Of a DNA stretch of 64,000 nt, positions 42,549-54,093 are shown piece by piece (the first letter of the stretch is position 1; each line of letters starts with the position of its first letter). This DNA is from Thermoanaerobaculia bacterium (lineage in GTDB: Bacteria > Acidobacteriota > Thermoanaerobaculia > Multivoradales > JAGPDF01): assembly GCA_018057705.1 (NCBI GenBank), contig JAGPDF010000012.1, forward strand, positions 25,415 to 89,414, read 5' to 3'. The notes beneath the pieces are model-generated. The model searched no databases and had not been told where the DNA came from. It saw only the letters and a program-made list of their open reading frames with translations. A program made the position numbers and the translations under genes.

Positions 42549-44096
42549 TCAAAGCGGCAGATTGCCATGCTTCTTGGGCGGCAGGGACTGGCGCTTGCTG
42601 CGCAGCTGGCGCAGGGCGCGGATGAGCGCCGGCCGGGTCTTGCGCGGTTCGATGACCGCGTCGACGAAGCCCCGCTCGGCGGCGATGTAGGGGTTGGAGA
42701 ACTTCTCCCGATAGAGGGCCACCTTCTCGGCGCGTGCCTCGGCGGGAGAGTCCGCCTTCTCGAGCTCGCGTTTGAAGAGGACGTTGACCGCGCCCTCGGG
42801 ACCCATGACCGCGATCTCGGCCGATGGGTAGGCGAGGTTGACGTCCGTCCGGAGGTGCTTCGAGGCCATGACGCAATAGGCGCCGCCGTAGGCCTTGCGT
42901 GTGATCACGGTGAGTTTGGGGACGGTCGCCTCGGCGTAGGCATAGAGGAGCTTGGCGCCGTGCTTGATGATCCCGCCATACTCCTGCTGGGTGCCGGGCA
43001 GGAACCCGGGGACGTCCTCGAAGGTGATCAGGGGAATGTTGAAGGCGTCGCAAAAGCGCACGAAGCGGGCGCCCTTCAGGGAGGCGTCGATGTCGAGCAC
43101 CCCGGCGAGGTAGTTCGGCTGGTTGGCGACGATGCCGACGCTCTGGTTGGCGAGTCGCGCGAAACCGACGACCAGGTTGCGCGCGTAGGCGGCGTGCACC
43201 TCGAGGAACTTGCCGTCGTCGACCACTTCGCCGATCAGCCGATGCACGTCGTAGGGCTTGTTCGGGTCGTCCGGAATCAGCTTGGCGAGGAGCTCCGATT
43301 CGCGGTCCGGGTCGTCGTCGCTCCTGCCGGCCGGAGGGTCGTCGATGTTGTTGGAAGGCAGGAAGGAGAGCAGCTCGCGGATCCCCATGAGGCAGGCGGC
43401 GTCGTTGCCGTAGGTGAAATGCGCCACCCCGCTCTTGCCGGCGTGGGTCGCCGCCCCTCCCAGATCCTCTTTCGTCACCTCTTCGTGAGTGACGGTGCGG
43501 ATCACGTCCGGTCCGGTGACGAACATGTAGCTCGTCCCCTCGACCATCAGGATGAAATCGGTGATCGCCGGCGAGTAGACCGCCCCGCCGGCGCACGGAC
43601 CCATGATCGCCGAGATCTGGGGCACGACGCCCGAGGCGAGCGTGTTGCGGAGGAAGATGTCGGCGTAGCCGCCGAGGGAGACCACGCCCTCCTGGATCCG
43701 CGCGCCGCCCGAATCGTTGAGTCCGATGACCGGCGCGCCGTTTTCGACCGCGAGATCCATCACCTTGCAGATCTTGGCGGCGTTGGTCTCCGACAGCGAC
43801 CCGCCGAAAACCGTGAAGTCCTGGGCGAAGAGGTAGACCAGGCGGCCGTCGATCGTGCCGTAGCCGCAGACCACCCCGTCGCCGGGGATCTTCTGATCCT
43901 CCATGCCGAAGTCGCGGCAGCGGTGCGTGACCAAGGCGTCGATCTCGACGAACGACCCGGCGTCGAGCAGCAGGTCGACCCGTTCGCGGGCGGTGAGCTT
44001 GCCGTCCTTGTGCTGGCGGTCCACGCGCTCCGCCCCGCCCCCGGCGGCGGAGGCCGCGAGGCGTCTCTCGAGATCGGTCAACAGTTGCTCGCGCAC
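42549..44096 (-). CDS. pccB: Acyl-CoA (propionyl-CoA) carboxylase carboxyltransferase beta subunit
   Basis: A 515-residue protein from GTG 44096, standard length for PccB. It transfers CO2 from carboxybiotin to propionyl-CoA or a related acyl-CoA. Visible: [78 protein letters not shown], and [18 protein letters not shown] with [18 protein letters not shown]. The biotin-carrying alpha chain is not in the window. A methylmalonyl-CoA decarboxylase alpha chain has the same fold and cannot be excluded. Confidence 0.9.
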   Translation of the reverse strand: MREQLLTDLERRLAASAAGGGAERVDRQHKDGKLTARERVDLLLDAGSFVEIDALVTHRCRDFGMEDQKIPGDGVVCGYGTIDGRLVYLFAQDFTVFGGSLSETNAAKICKVMDLAVENGAPVIGLNDSGGARIQEGVVSLGGYADIFLRNTLASGVVPQISAIMGPCAGGAVYSPAITDFILMVEGTSYMFVTGPDVIRTVTHEEVTKEDLGGAATHAGKSGVAHFTYGNDAACLMGIRELLSFLPSNNIDDPPAGRSDDDPDRESELLAKLIPDDPNKPYDVHRLIGEVVDDGKFLEVHAAYARNLVVGFARLANQSVGIVANQPNYLAGVLDIDASLKGARFVRFCDAFNIPLITFEDVPGFLPGTQQEYGGIIKHGAKLLYAYAEATVPKLTVITRKAYGGAYCVMASKHLRTDVNLAYPSAEIAVMGPEGAVNVLFKRELEKADSPAEARAEKVALYREKFSNPYIAAERGFVDAVIEPRKTRPALIRALRQLRSKRQSLPPKKHGNLPL

Positions 44097-44244
44097 GAAT
44101 CGCCCTCAGTCTGCCCACAGGGAGCGTGACGGCCCGGGCGGAGTCTCCGCCCGGCGCCCCCGCCCGGTTTGCGTTCGCTGGCCAGGGGCGTGTGCGGGAA
44201 GACTATCGCCAAGCGGCAGCCATGTGCAGCAGAATCCCCCTGCG

Positions 44245-44658
44245 ATGAACCAGGACGAAGAACAGCTCCACCTGCTCTCGGTCTTCCACTACGTCCTCGC
44301 CGGCATCTGCTCGCTGGTCTCGCTCCTTCCGCTGATCTACTTCGGGATGGGCCTGGCAATGATCTCCGGCATGGGCGGCGGGCCGTCCGGCGATTTCGGT
44401 CCTCGGCTGGCCGGCTGCGTCGTGGCCGGAATGGGCGGGCTCTTCCTCGTCTTCGCGGTCGGCTACGCTCTGGCCCTCTTCCTCGCCGCCCGTTTTCTCG
44501 CCCAGCGCCGCCGGCACACCTTCTGCGTCGTCGTGGCGGCGATCTCCTGCACTTTCACGCCGCTGGGGACTGTCCTCGGCGTCTTCACCCTCATCGTGCT
44601 CTTCCGCCCCTCCGTCAAGACCCTCTTCGGTCTCGACAGCCCGCCCCCCGCTGCCTGA
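44245..44658 (+). CDS. Small polytopic membrane protein of unknown function
   Basis: A 137-residue protein from ATG 44245. Three hydrophobic segments are clear: LSVFHYVLAGICSLVSLLPL, VVAGMGGLFLVFAVGYALAL and VVVAAISCTFTPLGTVLGVF. A Gly-rich loop (GMGGGPSGDFGP) lies between the first two. I do not recognise a named family with certainty; similar short proteins with a DEEQLxLLxxFHY start are known as uncharacterised in Gram-negative bacteria. It precedes the ATP synthase operon by 160 bp, but a separate promoter lies between them, so they may be independent. Confidence 0.65.
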   Translation: MNQDEEQLHLLSVFHYVLAGICSLVSLLPLIYFGMGLAMISGMGGGPSGDFGPRLAGCVVAGMGGLFLVFAVGYALALFLAARFLAQRRRHTFCVVVAAISCTFTPLGTVLGVFTLIVLFRPSVKTLFGLDSPPPAA

Positions 44659-44695
44659 GGGGCGCGCCCCGCCCGGGCGACCCGGCCCGGGCGCC

Positions 44696-44725
44696 TTGCC
44701 CCGGGCCGTGGCCCTTTGTTAGACT
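44696..44725 (+). promoter_or_regulatory. Probable promoter of the ATP synthase operon
   Basis: TTGCCC at 44696-44701, an 18-bp spacer and TAGACT at 44720-44725. It lies 93 bp before the atpZ ATG. The upstream GC-rich CCCGGG repeats (44665-44695) can pair and may end the preceding transcript. Confidence 0.4.
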
Positions 44726-44818
44726 TTGCTGCGTCGCGGCAGATGTGCGCGATCGCAGCTCACCGAGTCGGACCCCAGTAACCAGGCGCTTGCCCTCGGG
44801 CTCAATGAATCGGGGCTC

Positions 44819-45106
44819 ATGGTCGAAGAACGCAACGACCCGCGCCGTCTTAAGGATCCCCAGGACCGGCAGCCGTGGATGCGGCTCGCGGGCACCGGGG
44901 TCGAGCTCGCCGCAGCCGTGGGCGGGTTCGCGCTCCTGGGTTACTGGATCGATCGGCACTACGATTCGAGTCCCTGGGGCCTGCTGGTCGGGGCGCTCCT
45001 CGGCCTCATTGGCGGGTTCTACAACCTGATCAAGGCGTCTCTCTCGGCCTCCCGGGAGGCTCGCGAGCTCGATCAGGAGTCGAAAGAGGAACGCGAGCAG
45101 CCGTGA
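44819..45106 (+). CDS. atpZ: F1F0 ATPase assembly/gene-1-like protein AtpZ
   Basis: A 95-residue protein from ATG 44819. A membrane hairpin of two helices (GVELAAAVGGFALLGYWIDR and GLLVGALLGLIGGFYNLIKA) and a charged C terminus match AtpZ (DUF, F0F1-ATPase gene 1 family), found at the head of many atp operons and linked with AtpI in magnesium/calcium transport or c-ring assembly. A TTG at 44726 would add 31 residues. Its stop overlaps the atpI start (GTGA), which fixes the order of the operon. Confidence 0.85.
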   Translation: MVEERNDPRRLKDPQDRQPWMRLAGTGVELAAAVGGFALLGYWIDRHYDSSPWGLLVGALLGLIGGFYNLIKASLSASREARELDQESKEEREQP

Positions 45107-45540
45107 ATGGAGCCCGGACGTCGGAGATCTGGCTGGGCTTCGCCGGTGTCGGCGCCGCGGCCACCCTCGCGCTCTGTCTTCTGGGCCAGGTAGTGGCGGC
45201 GCAGCTCGGAGTGCCGGAGGCCGGCAGCAGCATCTGGGCAGGATGCCTCGCGAGCTTCGCGGGGAGTCTCGCCGGCGCGCTGCCGCTGGCGCAGGAGATC
45301 GCCGGCAAGGCGGGGGACGGAGCCGCGGCAGCTGGCCGTGTCACCGGGTCGCCCATCGCCGCCATCGGCAAGGCGAGCCTCTTCCGGCTGCTGGTCGCCT
45401 TGACGGCAGGTTTGGGAGCGGTCCTCGCCGGCCGCTGGGATCGACGGGCACTGCTCTTCACGCTGGCCGCGAGCTACGTCGCGCTGCTCGCGGTGGAAAC
45501 CTGGTGGCTATTGAGCCGCCTGCGCGCGAAGCGGGCGTAG
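45103..45540 (+). CDS. atpI: ATP synthase protein I-like membrane protein
   Basis: A 145-residue protein from GTG 45103, which overlaps the atpZ stop. It has four hydrophobic segments (LGFAGVGAAATLALCLLGQV, WAGCLASFAGSLAGALPLAQ, KASLFRLLVALTAGLGAVL, LAASYVALLAVETWWLLSRL). The place between atpZ and atpB and the four-helix plan fit AtpI/UncI, an assembly factor for the c-ring. Sequence similarity in this family is low, so the assignment depends strongly on position. Confidence 0.7.
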   Translation: MNGARTSEIWLGFAGVGAAATLALCLLGQVVAAQLGVPEAGSSIWAGCLASFAGSLAGALPLAQEIAGKAGDGAAAAGRVTGSPIAAIGKASLFRLLVALTAGLGAVLAGRWDRRALLFTLAASYVALLAVETWWLLSRLRAKRA

Positions 45541-45571
45541 CTTTCACGAAGGACGATCGGAGACCTGCCGG

Positions 45572-46844
<1,273 letters not shown>

Positions 46845-46864
46845 CGCCCGCTGCCACCGATCGA

Positions 46865-47449
46865 ATGAAGATCGAACGCACGCTTCAGCTGGCTACCACG
46901 TTCGCTCTTTCTGCCGCGCCTCTTCTGGCGTCGGAAGAGGGCGGGCAGGGCGGGCCTTTCGAAGGCAACATCGGCAACGCCCTGTGGACGCTGGTCATCT
47001 TCGGACTGGTGGTCCTGGTGCTCGGCAAGTTCGCCTGGAAGCCGATTCTCGGCGGACTCCAGCAGCGCGAGGAGTTCATCCGCACCTCGCTCACCCAGGC
47101 GAAGGCCGACCGCGAAGCGGCCGAGGCCCGTCTCAAGGAGTACTCCGACAAGCTGGTCTCGGCGCGCGCCGAGGCCACGGCGATCGTCGAAGAGGCTCGC
47201 CGGGACTCCGAGGCGCTCAAGCGGCGCTTCCAGGAGGAGACCCAGGTGGAGGCAAACCGAACGATCGAGCGCGCCCGGCGCGAGATCAAGATCGCCCAGG
47301 AGACCGCCGTCAAGGAGCTCTACGTGCTCACGGCGCGGCTCACCACCGACGTCGCGGGCAAGATCCTCGAGCGCGAGATCAACCCCGCCGACCACGATCG
47401 GCTGATTCGCGACTCGATTCAGGCGCTCGCCGACGGAAAGAGGAACTGA
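46865..47449 (+). CDS. atpF: ATP synthase F0 subunit b
   Basis: A 194-residue protein. The N terminus resembles a signal peptide (TTFALSAAPLLAS), then a membrane helix (LWTLVIFGLVVLVLGKFAWK) and a long charged coiled coil (QAKADREAAEARLKEYSDKL and onward) that forms the peripheral stalk. The last residues (REINPADHDRLIRDSIQAL) contact the delta chain. Position between atpE and atpH fixes the identity. It starts 20 bp after atpE and is followed by atpH after 1 bp. Confidence 0.92.
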   Translation: MKIERTLQLATTFALSAAPLLASEEGGQGGPFEGNIGNALWTLVIFGLVVLVLGKFAWKPILGGLQQREEFIRTSLTQAKADREAAEARLKEYSDKLVSARAEATAIVEEARRDSEALKRRFQEETQVEANRTIERARREIKIAQETAVKELYVLTARLTTDVAGKILEREINPADHDRLIRDSIQALADGKRN

Positions 47450-47450
47450 G

Positions 47451-48071
47451 ATGGCAAGCAGCCAGGCCGAGGAACAGTCGCTCGCCCGCGTCTGGAGCGA
47501 CGCGGTCTTCAGCCTCGCCGCGAGTCGCGGCGTCGAGGACGCCATGCTCGAGGAGTGGCGCGGCCTGGTCGAGCTGCTCGACCGCGACAAGGACTTGAAG
47601 GCCGTGATGGCGAGCCCCCTCGTCAAGAACGAGGAGAAGCGCCAGCTGATCGAGAAGAGCTTTCGCGGCAAGGCGAGCGACCTGTTCGTCGATTCGCTCC
47701 AGGTGATGCGGAGCAAAGGACGGCTCGGACTGGTGCGCTTCGTCGCGGCCGCTTTTCACGACACCTGGATGACGAGCAAGAACCAGGTCGAAGTGCGGGT
47801 CACGAGCGCCGTGCCGCTCTCGCCGGAGCTGCGCCAGAACCTGGTCGCCGCGGCAGGGAAGTTCGCCGGACGCAGTGCCCAGCTCGTCGAGAAGGTCGAT
47901 CCGGCCCTACTTGGCGGCCTGGTCGTGCGCGTCGGCGACGACAAGTTCGACGACAGCGTCGCCCGGGAGCTCGAGCTGCTTCTCGGCGCCTTTGCGGCCC
48001 GCGGTTCGCGCGAGCTGCCCAGGCTTCAGGACTACATACACAACAGCGAAGAGTCTTCGCGAGGAGTTTGA
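47451..48071 (+). CDS. atpH: ATP synthase F1 subunit delta
   Basis: A 206-residue protein, slightly longer than the common 180. N-terminal helical domain (ARVWSDAVFSLAASRGVEDA, LVKNEEKRQLIEKSF) and the C-terminal conserved block DPALLGGLVVRVGDDKFDDS, then VARELELL, as in OSCP/delta. It joins the peripheral stalk to the alpha subunits. It lies between atpF (1 bp gap) and atpA (3 bp gap). The C-terminal 25 residues (RELPRLQDYIHNSEESSRGV) exceed the usual end. Confidence 0.93.
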   Translation: MASSQAEEQSLARVWSDAVFSLAASRGVEDAMLEEWRGLVELLDRDKDLKAVMASPLVKNEEKRQLIEKSFRGKASDLFVDSLQVMRSKGRLGLVRFVAAAFHDTWMTSKNQVEVRVTSAVPLSPELRQNLVAAAGKFAGRSAQLVEKVDPALLGGLVVRVGDDKFDDSVARELELLLGAFAARGSRELPRLQDYIHNSEESSRGV

Positions 48072-48074
48072 AGG

Positions 48075-49823
<1,749 letters not shown>

Positions 49824-49827
49824 GGTC

Positions 49828-50709
49828 ATGGCGAACCGCCGCGTCCTCGTCAAGCGACGCAAGTCGATCCGCAACATCCGCAAGATCACGCGGACGATGC
49901 AGCTGATCGCGACCGCCAGGTTCCAGGCGGCCTTCAACCGCGCCGTGGCCTCTCGGCCCTACACCGAGAAGCTCGCCGAGCTGGTGGCCGATCTGGCACG
50001 CGCCGGCGACGGCCTCGACCATCCGCTGCTCAAGACCCGGAACCCGTCCGCTCCGGCGGCAGTGCTCGTGCTGACCTCGAGCCGTGGCCTCTGCGGCGGC
50101 TACAACTCGAGCATCCTGCGCACCGCTCTGGGCTTCCTCGAAGAGCGCCGGCTGGGTGCTGCGCCTTCCGAGGTGTCGGTCCACGGCAAGAAGGGCCTGG
50201 CCTACTTCAAGTTCATCAAGATGGCCTTCACCCCGCCCGAGGCCGAGATCAGCGACCCGCCGCGTTTCGAGCAGGTCGAGCCGCTGGCCAACACGCTCAT
50301 CCGGCGCTTCCTGGACGGCGAGATCTCCGCGGTTCACGTGACCTACATGCGCTTCTACTCGGCCAGCAAGCAGCGGCCCGAGACGATCCAGCTCCTCCCT
50401 CTGGCCCCGACGGCCCCGCCGGCCGGTTCCGGGGGCGCCAAGGCCAGGGCGGTCGACTACGAGTTCCGTCCGGAGCCCGGAGCGCTGCTCGACGACCTGC
50501 TGCCCGCGGTGGCGCGCATCCGGCTCTTCCAGGCCTTTCTCGACGCCGCGGTCTCCGAGCAGATCGCCCGGATGGTCGCGATGAAGGCGGCGACCGAGGC
50601 CTCCGAAGAGATGATCAAGACCCTGAGCCGCCAGTACAACCGGGCGCGCCAGACGCAAATCACCATGGAACTGCTCGACATCGTCGGCGGCGCGAACGCG
50701 CTCGCCTGA
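49828..50709 (+). CDS. atpG: ATP synthase F1 subunit gamma
   Basis: A 293-residue protein forming the central rotor. The N-terminal helix RKSIRNIRKITRTMQLIATA, the middle block LVLTSSRGLCGGYNSSILRT and the C-terminal helix EEMIKTLSRQYNRARQTQIT, then MELLDIVGGANAL, are all family signatures. There is a 4-bp gap from atpA. atpD follows after 59 bp, the longest gap in the F1 part of the operon, with an AT-rich AAGAACTCGTAACGATT stretch. Confidence 0.94.
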   Translation: MANRRVLVKRRKSIRNIRKITRTMQLIATARFQAAFNRAVASRPYTEKLAELVADLARAGDGLDHPLLKTRNPSAPAAVLVLTSSRGLCGGYNSSILRTALGFLEERRLGAAPSEVSVHGKKGLAYFKFIKMAFTPPEAEISDPPRFEQVEPLANTLIRRFLDGEISAVHVTYMRFYSASKQRPETIQLLPLAPTAPPAGSGGAKARAVDYEFRPEPGALLDDLLPAVARIRLFQAFLDAAVSEQIARMVAMKAATEASEEMIKTLSRQYNRARQTQITMELLDIVGGANALA

Positions 50710-50732
50710 CGCTGTCCGGAACGACACTTTAA

Positions 50733-52217
<1,485 letters not shown>

Positions 52218-52219
52218 CG

Positions 52220-52618
52220 ATGGCCAACTCCTTTCACCTCTCGGTCGTGACACCGGAGCGCGAAGTGCTTTCTCTGGAAGCCAGATTCGTCGCCCTCCCG
52301 GCCTACGACGGTGAGATGGGTATCCTCGCGCAGAGAGCGCCGCTCCTCGCCAAACTGGGAGCGGGCCTGCTGCGCGTCGAGGAGGCCGGCGGCGCCAAGC
52401 GCAAGCTGTTCATTGCCGGCGGCTTTGCGCAGATGGTGGACGACAGACTCACCATCCTCACCGAAGAGGCACAGGAACCCGACAAGATCACCGCCGAGGC
52501 CGCGAAGAGCGCCCTCGCCGCGGCCGCGAAGCTCCCGAACGGCACCGAGAGCGAGAACCAGCGCCGCGCTCAGGCCACCGTCCGGGCGCGCGCGATGGGC
52601 CGTCTCGCCAAGGCCTGA
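52220..52618 (+). CDS. atpC: ATP synthase F1 subunit epsilon
   Basis: A 132-residue protein. The beta-sandwich domain shows FHLSVVTPEREVLSLEARFV, YDGEMGILAQRAPLLAKLGA, and KLFIAGGFAQMVDDRLTILT; the C-terminal helices (about 90-132) act as the latch that inhibits ATP hydrolysis. It is the last atp gene of the operon. A GAGGGG sequence that overlaps its stop probably serves the next reading frame, which has no standard start codon. Confidence 0.93.
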   Translation: MANSFHLSVVTPEREVLSLEARFVALPAYDGEMGILAQRAPLLAKLGAGLLRVEEAGGAKRKLFIAGGFAQMVDDRLTILTEEAQEPDKITAEAAKSALAAAAKLPNGTESENQRRAQATVRARAMGRLAKA

Positions 52619-52630
52619 GGGGCAGCAACC

Positions 52631-53341
52631 ACGTCCGAGCCGCCCCGCATCCTCGCTGCTCGGGGCGACGCGCCCTCGGAGTACGACGAGCTCTTCGCTC
52701 CGCCGGGCGAGGAGGAGCAGCGCTCGGTCGAGGTCGTCCGCCGGGCGTTCCACGCCGCCGCCGGTCCCTATCTCTCCCATCCCCTGCCCTGGTTCGCCTG
52801 GGCCTGCATCCTGCCTGCGGCGGCGCTGCTCACGCCGCTCGCCCTGGCGACGGCGCGCGAGGCCGGCGTGACGATCCTATGGTCGGTGGCCATTCTGATC
52901 GGCGGCGCGATCGAAGGACTGACGATCCTGCGTCAACAGCGACACCGCGGGCGTTCGCGACTCGGCGCCTGGGCAATGCGCGCGCAGGGGAATCTCTCGC
53001 TCGTGGCGGTCGCACTCTCAGGGCTCGTGCTCTGGCTCGACGGCGCGCGTTTCCTGCCGGGCATCTGGCTGCTTCTGCTCGGGCACAACTTCTTCGCGCT
53101 CGGAGGCCTCGCCTTCCCGCCCATGCGCCTCGCCGGGCTCTTCTATCAGGCCGGGGGCCTTGCCGCACTCGTCCCGGGCTCACGCCCGTTGTGGGCAATG
53201 GCCGCGGCGACCGCGCTCGGCAACGGCTGGATCGGCTGGGGGGTGCTTCGGGAAAGGGCGCGCGAACAGGCGAGGGCCGTGGCGCGAGAGAGCGACCGCT
53301 CCGGTCAGGCGACCGTCGAACCGGAAAACGGCGTCTCGTAG
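52631..53341 (+). CDS. Membrane protein downstream of atpC, probable ACG start
   Basis: If read from ACG 52631 the protein has 236 residues: a soluble N-terminal part (SEYDELFAPPGEEEQRSVEV, VRRAFHAAAGPYLSHPLPW) then about five membrane segments (WFAWACILPAAALLTPLALA, TILWSVAILIGGAIEGLTIL, LSLVAVALSGLVLWLDG, PGIWLLLLGHNFFALGGLAF and one further). The frame is open from the atpC stop, but there is no ATG, GTG or TTG until GTG 52868, which would cut the first membrane helix. A GAGGGG lies 8 bp before the ACG. The safe minimum is 52868-53341. The function is unknown. The 3' end overlaps the RDD gene by 37 bp. Confidence 0.6.
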   Translation, partial: TSEPPRILAARGDAPSEYDELFAPPGEEEQRSVEVVRRAFHAAAGPYLSHPLPWFAWACILPAAALLTPLALATAREAGVTILWSVAILIGGAIEGLTILRQQRHRGRSRLGAWAMRAQGNLSLVAVALSGLVLWLDGARFLPGIWLLLLGHNFFALGGLAFPPMRLAGLFYQAGGLAALVPGSRPLWAMAAATALGNGWIGWGVLRERAREQARAVARESDRSGQATVEPENGVS

Positions 53342-54093
53342 GTGCCCGAGCCGCTCAGCCGGTCGGCGAGCGAACGGCCCGAGAGGGCGAGCAATCCGGG
53401 CAGCCCGAGCAGCATCCAGGTCAGCCAGTGGCCGAGCCAGCGCAGCGCCGTCTGGCCGAACGAGAGCGGTTCCGTCTCTTCGCTGCGCGCGATCAGACCC
53501 GACCAGGCCATTCCCGGCGTCTGCCCCCAGAAGGCGAGCGAGACCACACAGTAGAGGAACGAGAACGAGAGCAGGAAGACCACCAGTGCGGGCAGCGAGG
53601 CCAGGCTGAGCTCGGCGCCGAGGAGTGTCGCCCCGACAGCGGCGACAGCGCCGACACCGAGCAGGATCGCGACATCCCCGCACGCGGCACGCAGCCGGGG
53701 CGCGATCGGAGCCGAGGGCGCCAGCGCCTTCGGGCCGTCCGCGGCCGACCCCGCGAATGCCGCCGTGGCCGCTGCGACAGCCGGCATCGCCGAAGTCGCC
53801 GATCCGCCGGTCCCGGAATTCCGAGCCGCTTCGCGCGCCGCCGGGCTTGGTACCGGAACGGGTCCGCGAGGCGCAGCGGGAGGCCTCGCCCCGTACGACG
53901 GCTCGGAGGCGACCGGCTCCGAGCCGGACGGCGGGAGCTCGTCGTCGTCGAACAGCGGCAGCGACTCCGGCCGCGCGCTGCGCCGCGATCCACGGCGCGC
54001 CGGGCTCTCACCCCGGTGAGCGTCCGCCAACGCCGGCGGTGGGCCGGAAAGCGGCAGGTCGAAGAGAAACGGTTCTTCGGGTTCGCGGCTCAT
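53305..54093 (-). CDS. RDD-family membrane protein
   Basis: A 262-residue protein. The first 130 residues are a low-complexity, acidic then Pro/Ala-rich cytoplasmic region (FDDDELPPSGSEPVASEPSY). The C-terminal RDD domain begins with PRLRAACGDVAILLGVGAVA (with Arg and Asp of the RDD motif) and has hydrophobic helices, the WGQTPGMAWSGL segment, and TALRWLGHWLTWMLLGLPGL. Such proteins are poorly known; some act in transport or fold other proteins. The ATG overlaps the stop of the TPR gene upstream (ATGA), so the two are made together. Confidence 0.82.
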   Translation of the reverse strand: MSREPEEPFLFDLPLSGPPPALADAHRGESPARRGSRRSARPESLPLFDDDELPPSGSEPVASEPSYGARPPAAPRGPVPVPSPAAREAARNSGTGGSATSAMPAVAAATAAFAGSAADGPKALAPSAPIAPRLRAACGDVAILLGVGAVAAVGATLLGAELSLASLPALVVFLLSFSFLYCVVSLAFWGQTPGMAWSGLIARSEETEPLSFGQTALRWLGHWLTWMLLGLPGLLALSGRSLADRLSGSGTYETPFSGSTVA

